Positions 1 to 9,007 are shown, counted from the stretch's first letter. The stretch is 64,000 nt of DNA from Brevibacillus invocatus (GCF_003710915.1 NZ_RHHR01000007.1:115647-179646), one strand, 5' to 3'. The notes: generated from the sequence alone by a model not told the origin. Made by a program: numbers and translations.

Positions 1-85
1 GAGCGTATTCCCTTGGTACAACAAGTTTAAAGCCGATTTTAGAATGCTCCTTGAAAAATAGAAAAACACCACTCTGTTTGGTAAT

Positions 86-1280
86 ATGAAAGTGACTAAA
101 CAATCACTACCATACAGAAGAGGTGTCCTCTCTATGATAGAGCAAAAACAACAAAACAATCAACTGCCTGCCGAAATCCAAATAACATGGAATAAACTGG
201 AAGCGCTGCAACACTTGAAAACCGCAGTTTTTAAAAAGAATTTTGGTTTTACCTGCTCGTATCTATTCCAGTTAGTGTTTGTACTCTTGTTTCATCACAA
301 GAACTGGTTTCGCTTGTTGGAAAGTGAGAAAGGTGATCTGTTTCCCGGCAAGGATACGGTGTACCGCTTTCTCAACCATAGCGGTTATGCGTGGCGTCGC
401 TATTTGACACTACTCAGTTGCACCACCATTGACAAAGTGCAAGCCCTCACATCAATAAATCGTGTATCGGTTTTTGTAGTCGACGATTCCATGTTTGAAC
501 GTAACCGCAGCAAGGTTGTCGAGATGCTGTCTCGATTCAAAGACCATGCGACAGGTTGCTATTACAAAGGCTTTCGCATGCTCACGCTGGGATGGTCTGA
601 CGGTCACACGTTTATTCCGGTAGATTTTTCTTTACTCGCTTCTCTAAAATCTCAAATCAACGGAATGATGGAGGGAATCGACAAGCGAACATCGGGCTAT
701 AAGCGCCGCTTAGAAGCGCTGTTGCCTGCCCCGGAAGTTATTCCTGCCATGATCGACCGAGTTATCCAATCAGGCATGAGTGCCTCTTACGTGCTTATGA
801 ACAGTTGGTTTACGCACGCTCCCTTAATCCAAGCGATTCGTACGCGTGGTTTGGACGTAATCGGAATGGTGAAGGCAGACAATAAACGCTACCTTGTCGG
901 TCAGCGTCGCCTATCGTTACAGGAACTTTATCATACGGCAACACCTGTACGAAGAAAAAAGAAAGTATTCTGCGTTCCATTCACACAGAATTGTCTCCGG
1001 GTATCCCTGTCATCATGGTGTTTGTGCGCCACCGCTCGAATAAAAAGCAGTGGCTCGCTATATTGTGTACGGATTTGCTTAGAAGCAGCTCATTGACCTC
1101 ATCGAGGACATAGTTCAAAAGGTAAACCAAAAGATCACAAAACTGATTCAAGCACAAAATGCTATGTCTTTCATTTTAAAATTCTCTTCTCTGTACAAGC
1201 TACTCTCCCCCTCTACTATTTTAAGTTCTCTGTATCATTTTCGCCCATTTTTCTTTCAATACCGTTCGTATAAGCTATAG
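86..1280 (+). pseudogene. Decayed IS4-type transposase
   Basis: Remnant of a DDE transposase of the IS4 type. The first open frame runs to about base 960 and shows the N-terminal domain and the first catalytic aspartate region (VDDSMFERNRSK). A run of A near 955-965 breaks the frame. The normal continuation (SILRSIHTELSPGIPVIMVF) is read one frame over, up to LLRSSS. After an internal deletion near 1078 the C-terminal tail (KQLIDLIEDIVQKVNQ) resumes in the third frame and stops at 1280. The second catalytic aspartate, normally in a DSWF context, reads NSWF here. The piece with the YREK-type signature is missing. The likeliest original start is the ATG at 134. I found no convincing terminal inverted repeats or target duplication. 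Inactive with high confidence; the exact family is inferred. Confidence 0.85.
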
Positions 1281-1485
1281 TCTAATCCGACCATATCGAA
1301 CTGCCATATCCCATAGACAGACGATATCTGTTTCAACTGAATCCATTGTGCTGTCAATTCCAAGAAGCCTCCGGAATAGCTGCGCGTACACACCTTTCCT
1401 GCTTTAATGCTAAGAAAGATAAGGAAGTCGTTTTAGCATGCAAGCCGTATGGGGCACGTTCACTATATTGAAATATAATAAAACA

Positions 1486-1519
1486 AGACCTACTGAACTT
1501 CCAATCATTCAGTAGGTCT
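1486..1519 (-). terminator. Terminator of the BIG2-repeat gene
   Basis: A perfect 12-bp inverted repeat (1486-1497 with 1508-1519, 10-nt loop) is followed on the minus strand by a T-rich run. It lies just beyond the stop of the minus-strand gene ending at 1529. Confidence 0.8.
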
Positions 1520-1528
1520 CTTCGTTTC

Positions 1529-3346
1529 TTATTTCACCTTCACTTTAATCTCCACTTCTTCACCCTTATATTCTGCAGTGATGACAGCAGAGCCTTTCTT
1601 TTTCCCAGTCACTACACCATCTTTTACTGTAGCAACAGAGGATTTCGACGTACTCCATTTAACATCAGAGCCGGATACTTTTTTACCATTGTAGGTTACT
1701 CGGATGGTTTCTGTTTTCCTGACCTTGACGGAGATACTATCGTCATCCACCTCGAGGCTATCAGCGTCTTCCACCGTCACTTCGATGGTTGTTTTTGCGC
1801 CTTTATAGGTCGCAGTAATGGTAGCCGTACCTTTTGCCTTTGCTTTGATCGTACCTTTATCTACCGAAGCGACTGAGGATTTCGAGGTTCCCCATTCTGC
1901 TTTTGAATTGTTCAGTGTGTCCCCATCGTACTTCAGTTTTACTTTCTTGGTGTCACCTTTTTTCAGGGTGATTTTGGTTTGAGTGGCTTCCAGCTTTGAT
2001 TTGCTTTCTTCTACGGTGACTTGAATATCAACGAACTCATCTTTATAGAATGCGGTAATTGTCGCGGTACCTTTGGCTTTGGCTGTGACCACACCATCAT
2101 TAACAGATGCGATCGATGATTTTGAAGAACTCCAGACTGCTTTTGAACCCGAAACGGTTGCGCCATCATATTTCAAACGGATGGTTTGCTTTTCATCCGC
2201 TTTGAGCGTTATTTTCGATTCTGTCGCTTCTAGTTTTGCTTTGCTGTTTTCAACCTTCACTTCGATATCGACGCTCTCGCCCTTATAGACGGCATTTATG
2301 GTTGCGGTACCTACTCCTTTTGCAGTTACTACGCCGTCTTTTACAGTCGCAACGGATGATTTAGAAGAACTCCAAGCCGCTTTCGAGCCTGTAACGTTGG
2401 CTCCATCGTATTTCAGTCGAAGCGTCTGAGTGTCGCCCTTCTTCAGCGTAACCTTGGTTTGTGTCGCTTCCAGCAGGGCTTTATCGTCCTGTACGGTTAT
2501 CTCAACATCGGCAAACTCACCTTTATATACCGCAGTAATCGTTGCTTTTCCTTTTGCCTTTGCCGTTACTACTCCGTTGTTGACTGTAGCTACTGCTGAA
2601 TTAGAAGTAGCCCATCCAGCGCTCGAACCCGTTACATTTGTCCCATCGTACTTCAACTGAATCGTTTTCGTTTCTCCCTTTTTCAAAGACACTTGCTTTT
2701 GCGTCGCTTCCAGCTTCGCCGTATCTTCTACGGTGACGGTGACTTTTACGGATTCATTCTTATATTTTGCAGTGATCGTCGCTGTCCCTTTAGCTTTTGC
2801 AGTGACCACACCATTTTTCACCGTTGCGATCGAGGAGTTCGAGGTCGTCCAAGTTGCATTGGAGCCAGTTAATGCCTTTCCGTTGTAGGTCAACCCAATC
2901 GTGCTGGTTTTTCCTTTTTTGATCGTCACTTTGCTTTGTTTTGCGACAAGACCTGCATCTTCATTGACTGTTACGCTGATCGTAACGGATTTGCCGCTGT
3001 ATTTCGCTGTAATGGTTGCCGTGCCTTTGCCTTTTGCTGTAATCGTGCCGGTGTTACTCACTGTTGCCACAGTAGATTTCGAGGTAGTCCAGGTTGCTTT
3101 AGTGGAATTCAGTGAAGAACCACCGTAGGTCAGCGTAACTTTCTTCGTGTCTCCTTTATCCAAGGTGACTTTGCTGATGTTCGCTTTCAAGGTGTTCGCG
3201 CTCTGTACCGACGACGCCTGAATTTCAGATGAAGCAGGCGCGATTTCTTGTGCGTGAGACATTACGGGTATAGATAAATGAATGCTGCTTGCTAGGACCG
3301 CCGCCAAGATCCATTTGGACAATATATTTCTCGTTTTTCGTTGCAT
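1529..3346 (-). CDS. Secreted protein with seven BIG2 Ig-like repeats
   Basis: A 605-residue exported protein. Residues 1-33 form a signal peptide (basic MQRKTR, hydrophobic core, SHA-QE cleavage region). The rest is about seven tandem Ig-like group 2 repeats of about 79 residues. Each repeat has a K-x-D/E-TxTIxLxY strand, a W-s-TSxSSVATV core and a final GTATITAxYKG strand. No LPXTG anchor, SLH domain or catalytic domain is present, so a surface-adhesive or matrix role is inferred only. An AGGAGG ribosome-binding site lies 6-7 bases before the ATG. The DNA repeats about every 240 bp, which invites recombination and repeat-number change. It is monocistronic, with a strong terminator behind it. 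Confidence 0.88.
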   Translation of the reverse strand: MQRKTRNILSKWILAAVLASSIHLSIPVMSHAQEIAPASSEIQASSVQSANTLKANISKVTLDKGDTKKVTLTYGGSSLNSTKATWTTSKSTVATVSNTGTITAKGKGTATITAKYSGKSVTISVTVNEDAGLVAKQSKVTIKKGKTSTIGLTYNGKALTGSNATWTTSNSSIATVKNGVVTAKAKGTATITAKYKNESVKVTVTVEDTAKLEATQKQVSLKKGETKTIQLKYDGTNVTGSSAGWATSNSAVATVNNGVVTAKAKGKATITAVYKGEFADVEITVQDDKALLEATQTKVTLKKGDTQTLRLKYDGANVTGSKAAWSSSKSSVATVKDGVVTAKGVGTATINAVYKGESVDIEVKVENSKAKLEATESKITLKADEKQTIRLKYDGATVSGSKAVWSSSKSSIASVNDGVVTAKAKGTATITAFYKDEFVDIQVTVEESKSKLEATQTKITLKKGDTKKVKLKYDGDTLNNSKAEWGTSKSSVASVDKGTIKAKAKGTATITATYKGAKTTIEVTVEDADSLEVDDDSISVKVRKTETIRVTYNGKKVSGSDVKWSTSKSSVATVKDGVVTGKKKGSAVITAEYKGEEVEIKVKVK

Positions 3347-3475
3347 GATAAACCTCCTAAATATTCCTGCTACTTGATTAGACGTTTGTCACTGGAAAAT
3401 GTAACGCATAAAAGAAAATAATAACACTGTTTCTTTGAATTTTTTTTGAAAAACTTGTCCGTCTTCGAATTTTTC

Positions 3476-3507
3476 AAAAAAAAAGCCTTCCAGCCTGGCT
3501 GGAGGGC
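3476..3507 (-). terminator. Terminator of the operon ending in yraN
   Basis: A GC-rich hairpin (3485-3494 with 3498-3507, one G-U pair) is followed on the minus strand by a run of nine T (complement of 3476-3484). It is the first strong terminator downstream of yraN. Confidence 0.8.
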
Positions 3508-3647
3508 AAAGATTGATGCTTGGAGGAGTTTCATCGCGTCGAGTACAGTACATCATACGTCAAGGTGCGGAGTGTTGCTGTAGACGAATCCCCAATCACT
3601 ACGGTCTCAAGCGCCCGTTTTTCCATTCCAGCACATCTTTATTTCTT

Positions 3648-4019
3648 TTAAAAAGCATATTCGATGTGCTGGATCTGCGTAGTCTTGTCCTTTAGATCTC
3701 CGGTTGGGCAATGGATCGCGATAACATCCATGCGGAAGGCTGGAAATGAGTGTGAGTGGCTCTGCAAGTACGAAAGGGCTAGCTCCCGCAGTTTGTTTCT
3801 TTTTCTCCAGGTGACAGATTCTCCTGCCGTACCATATGTAGGTTGCGTTCTCGTCCGAACCTCGACGAAGACCAGCGTATGCCCATCAAGTGCAATGATG
3901 TCGATCTCGCCCTGTCGGGAACGCACATTTCTGTCCAGAATGTGATAGCCCTTTTCCTGTAAAAAAAGACCTGCAAGCTCTTCACCTTTTTGTCCCAGGA
4001 TTCGCCTTTTGTCCCTCAT
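3648..4019 (-). CDS. yraN: YraN family (UPF0102) nuclease-fold protein
   Basis: A 123-residue cytosolic protein of the UPF0102/YraN family, which has a restriction-endonuclease-like fold. The family core is visible as QKGEELA near the N terminus and GEIDIIALDG followed by VFVEVRTR. The acidic residues and the E-x-K/R pair sit where PD-(D/E)XK nucleases carry metal ligands; here the usual lysine is arginine. The substrate is not established for the family. It is the last gene of the rnhB-ylqG-ylqH-yraN run, starts directly after ylqH and precedes a terminator. This is the usual Bacillus context. Confidence 0.9.
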   Translation of the reverse strand: MRDKRRILGQKGEELAGLFLQEKGYHILDRNVRSRQGEIDIIALDGHTLVFVEVRTRTQPTYGTAGESVTWRKRNKLRELALSYLQSHSHSFPAFRMDVIAIHCPTGDLKDKTTQIQHIEYAF

Positions 4020-4313
4020 CTATTTCTTTTTTCCTCCCTTATCCAAGCGGTATACAAAAGCAAGGACTTCCGCTACAACCTGATACAACTCCGGAGGAAT
4101 TTGTTGGTTCAAGTCCAGCTTGCCCAGTACTTCAACCAGCGAAGGATCCTCCTGAACAGGAACGTTGTTGTCCTTGGCAGCTTTCAAAATATTCTCGGCG
4201 ATGTAGCCAGTTCCCTTGGCCACCACTCGGGGCGCTTCCATCGTTCCGGCCTGATATTTGAGCGCTACCGCCTGTTTGCGCATATGCTTGTCTGGAGCAG
4301 TCTCCTGATTCAT
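4020..4313 (-). CDS. ylqH: Stand-alone FlhB C-terminal-like protein (YlqH)
   Basis: A 97-residue protein resembling the cytoplasmic C-terminal domain of FlhB/YscU export-switch proteins, without their membrane part. It shows the VALKY strand, the ApRVVAKG segment, and the VPVqEdPsLveVLgKLdLnqqIP helix-turn typical of FlhB-C. The autocleavage motif NPTH is absent: the position before VALKY reads RKQA, so self-cleavage is not expected. The start overlaps the end of ylqG by 4 bp (ATGA), which implies translational coupling. YlqG's C-terminal end looks like the FliK domain that binds FlhB-C, so the two may interact. The role is unknown. Confidence 0.85.
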   Translation of the reverse strand: MNQETAPDKHMRKQAVALKYQAGTMEAPRVVAKGTGYIAENILKAAKDNNVPVQEDPSLVEVLGKLDLNQQIPPELYQVVAEVLAFVYRLDKGGKKK

Positions 4314-6223
4314 ACTCGCAGGTCCACCCCTTTGTAATCGGTCATCAGGGTAGCCTTTGCGGCAGACACTGTGGTCGATTTACCCTGCTGCTCAGGAATG
4401 GGTTGTACGCGCATCGAGGATAACGAGTAGCCAATCTCTTGAAGCTGATCGGTGAATCCTCCCTTGATGACATGGGCCAATGCTTCTATTCCAGGGGTGT
4501 CATTAAAAATTTGAAGATTGACGATTTTTTTGACAATGTTCACATCGATCATGGTCGTACCTAATGCTTGCAGATTGAGATGGAAGAATAGTCGGCAGTT
4601 CTCTGCATCCAAATGGCCTGAGCCTTTTTTCTTGGATTCGATTTGTACGTACGCGGTTTCTTCGCCTTGCTCGGTTCGCAGAGGAATTTGCATCACGATT
4701 TGAGACAAGGATTGATTAGCTGGCTGCGTCAGCATGAGTTGTTGTCCTGTCACCTGCTGCAAAAGCTGGTCTGCAGCTTCACGCAATGCGACTGGTATGT
4801 TCGAATTGCTTTGCGTCAGCTGGAGCAGCATCGCTTTCACGCTCTCCATCTGCTTTTGGACACCAGCGTCCCAAGAGATTGACCCAGCTAGAGCTTGTCC
4901 CATCAATTCTCGTTCATGTGCGAATCCCAGTTGCTGAAACAGCTGCTGGATCGGATTTGAACGGCCCGCAGTTTGCGCTGTATGAAGGTTTGCTTCGATT
5001 GGACGACTAACATTATCCGTCACAGGTTGCAGAGTAGATCCGACAACGCTTCCTTGTGCAGGCTGAGTGGTTTGCTGCACTTGTGTGGGTGTTACCGTAC
5101 CTTCTCCGGCAAAAGCGCTGTTGGAACCTGTCGATGCAGTAGGATTAAAAACAGGCTGAACCGGAATTTGTCCTGGTGGACTCTGGCTTTGCAATGGATT
5201 GCTGTGGGAGCTGGCGACGCTTGGCTGACTTCCCATCGTCTGAACAGGCGGCAGCTGCATCATTACACCATGCTGCGTGTGAGGCGATCCCGCCTGCTGG
5301 GATGCTGCCTGATTAGCAGAAGCTGGCACATTTGTTGGCTGCTGGTTGCCTAGCTGCTGCGGTTGATTGACTTCATTGCCACGAATGCCGGAAGATTGCG
5401 CCGGTCTGTCCTGTTGTTCCACTTTTCCGTTATCTAGGATCTGTACAGGCAGACCCGCTATTTTCTCTTTCAATTGGGTGACGAGCTGGCGTAGATCCCC
5501 GACAGTTGCCTGCACCGCTTGAGTCTGGCCTTGAACCTGACCTTGTGCTTGTGGCTGAGGCTGCACTTGTCCCTGTCCGGCCGAATTCGTAGCGCCTGAA
5601 CCGACTTGTCCGGTTTGTGCAGGGGACAGATTCTCATTTACCTCCAAAAAAAGTGCGGCTTGCTGCAGAAAGTTTTGCATCAATGTGCTCATCGGACGCT
5701 CGGAAAAAAAAGCCTTGAGCCCCGCTACCGTATCAGGTGTCAGCGGCAAATTTCGCTTCATAGCTGTCATGAAGGCTTGAATCGTCGCATTGTCCAAGCC
5801 CAGCTTTTGTGCCACCCCGGTAAAAGCCTGGACCGTCTCCTTGGTGACAGGCAGATTCCCGTTCATCAAAGCCTGCACGATGGCTCGACTTTCTTTTGTT
5901 TCAGGCAACCCGAGTGAACGCATCAGTCCTTCCAACGTCGCCCCGCCCTTGCCTTTTCCCTCCGCAGGGGTGTCCAGAACCTTTAACGTGACGACATCAG
6001 ATGAAGGCTGAACCTGCAGCCATGCCTTTTGACCAGGCTCCAGATTGGCTTCCAGTTTGGCCTGAACCTGAATGGGGCCGATCTGTACCAAAGCCATTTG
6101 ATTCGGATAGTGCTTGATTACAGTGCCTTTGAATACCTGTCCCGGAGTAAGCTCAATCGGCTTGGGAGCAGCAACGTTTGCTTTCTGGGTCATCGATTGG
6201 ATCAATTGCGATGGGGAAAACAT
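4310..6223 (-). CDS. ylqG: YlqG-like protein with FliK-like C-terminal domain
   Basis: A 637-residue protein with three parts. Residues 1-110 form an OB/beta-barrel-like start (GQVFKGTVIKHYPNQMALVQ). The middle, about 200-420, is a low-complexity Q/P/S/G-rich linker. A C-terminal domain (about 515-615) follows, with LFFHLNLQALG and alternating strands and helices like flagellar hook-length-control FliK C-terminal domains. There is no signal peptide. It is the gene before the FlhB-C homologue ylqH and overlaps it by 4 bp. In flagella FliK-C acts on FlhB-C, so this may be a non-flagellar copy of that switch pair. No function is established. Start ATG 6223 is preceded by GGAGGAG. Confidence 0.75.
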   Translation of the reverse strand: MFSPSQLIQSMTQKANVAAPKPIELTPGQVFKGTVIKHYPNQMALVQIGPIQVQAKLEANLEPGQKAWLQVQPSSDVVTLKVLDTPAEGKGKGGATLEGLMRSLGLPETKESRAIVQALMNGNLPVTKETVQAFTGVAQKLGLDNATIQAFMTAMKRNLPLTPDTVAGLKAFFSERPMSTLMQNFLQQAALFLEVNENLSPAQTGQVGSGATNSAGQGQVQPQPQAQGQVQGQTQAVQATVGDLRQLVTQLKEKIAGLPVQILDNGKVEQQDRPAQSSGIRGNEVNQPQQLGNQQPTNVPASANQAASQQAGSPHTQHGVMMQLPPVQTMGSQPSVASSHSNPLQSQSPPGQIPVQPVFNPTASTGSNSAFAGEGTVTPTQVQQTTQPAQGSVVGSTLQPVTDNVSRPIEANLHTAQTAGRSNPIQQLFQQLGFAHERELMGQALAGSISWDAGVQKQMESVKAMLLQLTQSNSNIPVALREAADQLLQQVTGQQLMLTQPANQSLSQIVMQIPLRTEQGEETAYVQIESKKKGSGHLDAENCRLFFHLNLQALGTTMIDVNIVKKIVNLQIFNDTPGIEALAHVIKGGFTDQLQEIGYSLSSMRVQPIPEQQGKSTTVSAAKATLMTDYKGVDLRV

Positions 6224-6262
6224 GATGAATCTCCTCCTTTAAGACAGGGAACAAGGACTTCT

Positions 6263-7039
6263 TCACGCCTGCGCGGTTACTCCCGTAAAGGTCAACCGGT
6301 GAATGGGAGTAGGGCCATGACGCAAAATTGCAGCTAGGTGCTCTGCTGTTCCGTATCCAGCGTGTTTTTCAAAACCGTATTCCGGGTATTGTCTCCCATA
6401 CTCGGCCATCATTTTGTCTCGTGTGACTTTGGCTACGATCGATGCAGCTGCAATCGAGACGCTTTTGGCGTCACCACCGATGATCGGCAACTGCTCACAG
6501 TCCAGTCCAGCTAACTGTACAGCGTCCAACAAACAAGCGTCCGGTTTGATCCCAGCATCCTCAATGGCGAGATGCATGGCTTCCTTCGTCGCTGCGAGAA
6601 TGTTGATCTCGTCAATGCGTGGTGCATCCACAATGCCAATGCCGACAGCCCAGGCATCTCGCATGATCACTTCATAGAAGGCTTCCCTCGTCGCTGCTGG
6701 CACTTTTTTGGAATCATTCAATCCAGGCAAATAGAAATCAGGCGGCAGGCAAACAGCACTTGCTACTACTGGCCCAGCAAGAGGACCGCGCCCTACTTCG
6801 TCTACTCCAAAAAGATGGACATGCCCTTTTTCACGCAGCATACGCTCATACTGCGTCATCTCCGTCCACATCCTGGCCAGCTTTTCCCGGCGAGCGGCAG
6901 CAGCCTCGATTTGCCGGACCAGGTCCTGCACGCCTTTACGCTGATCTGCTTTCATCCATTCTAGAAAATCTTTAGGTACCTCGTCCAATTTTTCGATTTT
7001 TTCCCGTATTTCCTTTATCGACAGTTCCGCCAGTTCCAT
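6263..7039 (-). CDS. rnhB: Ribonuclease HII
   Basis: Cuts the RNA strand of RNA-DNA hybrids and incises at single ribonucleotides in DNA. The 258-residue protein has the long N-terminal extension common in Bacillus RNase HII (about 70 residues, helical). The catalytic core follows: GVDEVGRGPLAG with Asp80 and Glu81, then Asp172 in CLLDAVQL, and the SIVAKVTRD motif. All metal-binding acidic residues are present. It follows rbgA after about 100 bp that contain a weak terminator-like hairpin and precedes ylqG. The ATG start is preceded by GGAG about 10 bases upstream. Confidence 0.96.
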   Translation of the reverse strand: MELAELSIKEIREKIEKLDEVPKDFLEWMKADQRKGVQDLVRQIEAAAARREKLARMWTEMTQYERMLREKGHVHLFGVDEVGRGPLAGPVVASAVCLPPDFYLPGLNDSKKVPAATREAFYEVIMRDAWAVGIGIVDAPRIDEINILAATKEAMHLAIEDAGIKPDACLLDAVQLAGLDCEQLPIIGGDAKSVSIAAASIVAKVTRDKMMAEYGRQYPEYGFEKHAGYGTAEHLAAILRHGPTPIHRLTFTGVTAQA

Positions 7040-7086
7040 TCACTCATTTCTCCTTATGTACGGTCCGATTCTCCTACTTGATACAG

Positions 7087-7116
7087 AAAAAAACCGCCTA
7101 TCCAACAGATAGACAG
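7087..7116 (-). terminator. Possible terminator between rbgA and rnhB
   Basis: A 9-bp stem (7094-7102 with 7108-7116, two G-U pairs) is followed on the minus strand by seven T. It may give partial termination between rbgA and rnhB, since no strong new promoter is visible before rnhB. Confidence 0.5.
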
Positions 7117-7136
7117 TTTTCCGACAATGGCATCGC

Positions 7137-8030
7137 CTACTCGGGAAAGGATACCGGCTTGCCAATCGGCTCTTCCATCTCCCAATCGATCGGACGCTCC
7201 AGTGTTACGCGTCCCAGCTTTCCAGAACGCAGCTCACGCAAAAACAGCTCAGCGGCTTTATCGTAGTCAATTTGTCCTCCAGACACGAGACAACCGCGTT
7301 TTTTGCCGATTTCCTCCAGCATGGTGACTTTATCCTCTGGCAGCTCCTTTAGCTTAAAGCGTTCTATGAGTCGTTCTGGATAGTAATGCATCATATACGC
7401 GATCACGAAGAGAGCTACTTCCGTAAAATCGATCAGCTCGTCTTTGATCGCTCCACTGGCTGCCAATCGAAGACCAACCATTTGATCTTCAAACTTGGGC
7501 CATAAAATACCCGGCGTGTCCAGCAGCTCTAGCGTATCGCCCATCTTCACCCATTGCTGAGCCTTGGTAACGGCGGGACGATCGCCAGTCTGGGCAACAG
7601 CCCGTTTTGACAAACGATTGATCAGCGAGGATTTTCCTACATTTGGGATACCCAAGATCATGATCCGGATCGCTCGTGCTTGCATGCCCTTCTCCGCCCG
7701 TTTCGCTAGCATTTCACTAGCCTGCTCTCGGCATAGCTCAGGCAGCTTGTTCACGCCTTTTCCACTCAAAGCGTCAATCGGCAAGGTCCGAACCCCAAGT
7801 CCACGAAAATAGGAAATCCACTCTTCTGTCGCCTTTTCGTCCGCCAAATCCGCTTTATTCAACAAGATCAGCCTTGGTTTATCACTGACAATCTCATCAA
7901 TCATCGGATTTCGACTCGATAAAGGAAGACGTGCATCCAACAGCTCGATAACCACGTCAATCAAGGCCAGCTTTTCTGTTACCTGTCGTCGTGCTTTCGC
8001 CATATGTCCGGGAAACCATTGAATGGTCAT
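7137..8030 (-). CDS. rbgA: Ribosome biogenesis GTPase RbgA (YlqF)
   Basis: A circularly permuted GTPase that acts late in 50S ribosomal subunit assembly. The G motifs appear in permuted order: NKAD (58-61, G4) first, then GIPNVGKSS (127-135, G1) and DTPG (171-174, G3). The N-terminal WFPGHMAKA is typical of the family. The C-terminal part (about 190-297) is the helical RNA-binding region. The 297-residue length is close to the B. subtilis protein. It starts 31 bp behind lepB, so the two are probably cotranscribed. Confidence 0.96.
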   Translation of the reverse strand: MTIQWFPGHMAKARRQVTEKLALIDVVIELLDARLPLSSRNPMIDEIVSDKPRLILLNKADLADEKATEEWISYFRGLGVRTLPIDALSGKGVNKLPELCREQASEMLAKRAEKGMQARAIRIMILGIPNVGKSSLINRLSKRAVAQTGDRPAVTKAQQWVKMGDTLELLDTPGILWPKFEDQMVGLRLAASGAIKDELIDFTEVALFVIAYMMHYYPERLIERFKLKELPEDKVTMLEEIGKKRGCLVSGGQIDYDKAAELFLRELRSGKLGRVTLERPIDWEMEEPIGKPVSFPE

Positions 8031-8061
8031 GATGTCTCACCTGCCTTGAAATTGACTTTTT

Positions 8062-8625
8062 TCAACGTGTCATCCGAATTTGTCCGATCGGCCAAAATGT
8101 GAATTCGGCACGGCCAACCACTGTGCTGGTCGCGATTGGACCGATCACGCGGCTATCCTCACTGTTCAATCGGTTGTCACCCATGACGAACAAGTGTCCC
8201 TCTGGAACCTCTACAGGCGGGAAATCATGGGTAAAATGAAGCTCCCCCTGTTCCTTTGCCCGTTCTTCTTTTCGCTCTAGATAAGGTTCTTCTACTATTT
8301 TACCATTCACCAGTAGCTGATCATCCTTTACTTCTACACGATCGCCTGCTACAGCAATGACCCGTTTGATGTAATCACGCGTTTCATCCGCATGAAAGAC
8401 GATGATCTCCCCTGGCTTAGGGTCTTGAATCAAATAAATGGCTTTATTGACAACGAGTTTTTCATTGTTATGTAAGGTGGTTTCCATCGAAGCGCCCTGA
8501 ACGATAAACGGGGCAAACAGGAACGTACGAATGAGAAGGGCTAAGAGTATCGCAATGACAAGCGCCTTGATCCATTCCCATGACTCGTTTTTCTTAGCGC
8601 GGCTGGAGGTTACTTCTTCACTCAT
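8062..8625 (-). CDS. lepB: Signal peptidase I (first copy)
   Basis: Membrane serine protease that removes signal peptides from secreted proteins. The 187-residue, Gram-positive short form has one N-terminal membrane helix (about 20-38). The catalytic Ser46 lies in QGASMETT and Lys87 in DYIKRVIAVAGD; box E (MGDNRLNSEDSR) is intact. A GAGGAGG site precedes the ATG. Upstream lies a cluster of structured repeats, not an obvious promoter. A second lepB is at 53572-54132; the two share most of the core motifs. Confidence 0.96.
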   Translation of the reverse strand: MSEEVTSSRAKKNESWEWIKALVIAILLALLIRTFLFAPFIVQGASMETTLHNNEKLVVNKAIYLIQDPKPGEIIVFHADETRDYIKRVIAVAGDRVEVKDDQLLVNGKIVEEPYLERKEERAKEQGELHFTHDFPPVEVPEGHLFVMGDNRLNSEDSRVIGPIATSTVVGRAEFTFWPIGQIRMTR

Positions 8626-8666
8626 CTATGATCCTCCTCAAGCAAGCTTGTCTACCCTTGAAACGG

Positions 8667-8780
8667 TAAGAAAACCTCTATCGAGGCCATTTCAATGACG
8701 TGCGACCGCGTTTTAGAGGTAGGTTATTCTTGCAGTATCGGGACGTTTTACTCACAGAAGTTTATACTTTCCGATACTGT
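8667..8780. repeat. Two-hairpin repeat, copy A
   Basis: Full unit of about 114 nt. Hairpin 1 spans 8667-8733: the 5' arm GTAAGAAAACCTCTA pairs imperfectly with the 3' arm TAGAGGTAGGTTATTCTTGC. Hairpin 2 spans 8734-8780, closed by perfect 9-bp arms CAGTATCGG / CCGATACTG. The first 73 nt (8667-8739) are repeated exactly in copy B. The two hairpins lie between lepB and the rplS terminator. Function unknown. Confidence 0.85.
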
Positions 8781-8852
8781 AAGAAAACCTCTATCGAGGC
8801 CATTTCAATGACGTGCGACCGCGTTTTAGAGGTAGGTTATTCTTGCAGTATA
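8780..8852. repeat. Two-hairpin repeat, copy B (hairpin 1 only)
   Basis: A 73-nt exact duplicate of 8667-8739, offset by 113 nt. It carries hairpin 1 and the CAGTAT junction but not the second hairpin. Copy C follows at once. Perfect identity points to a recent duplication or to gene conversion. Confidence 0.85.
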
Positions 8853-8956
8853 ACCTCTATCGTGACCACCTCACCCGGAGGCAGCCGCTTGTAGAGGCAG
8901 GCTACTCTTGCCGAATCGGGGAAATCACTCGGAGGAGTGTTCTTATCCGATATTGA
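8853..8956. repeat. Two-hairpin repeat, copy C (diverged)
   Basis: A diverged third copy. It starts AACCTCTATCG, has a different loop, and continues TAGAGGCAGGCTACTCTTGC. The second hairpin has arms near 8913-8920 and 8948-8956 (AATCGG / CCGATATT). The CCTCTA/TAGAGG stem is kept while the loop differs, which suggests selection for structure. Confidence 0.7.
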
Positions 8957-8987
8957 AAAAAAGGCCTGGCTTGCAGGCCAGTGCCTT
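8957..8987 (-). terminator. Terminator of the ylqD-rplS operon
   Basis: A strong hairpin (8963-8971 with 8978-8987, one bulge) is followed by seven T on the minus strand, 20 bp after the rplS stop. It separates the ribosomal unit from the repeat cluster and lepB. Confidence 0.85.
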
Positions 8988-9007
8988 TTCTATGGGTGAA
9001 CAAACGC

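Noticed and set aside
2073..3128. Plus-strand frames opposite the BIG2 gene
   Set aside because: They repeat every 240 bp with the sense gene and are mirror images of its repeats.
8667..8852. Repeats resembling a minimal CRISPR array
   Set aside because: Repeats of 73 nt are too long, there are only two identical copies with one 40-nt spacer, and no cas gene is near.
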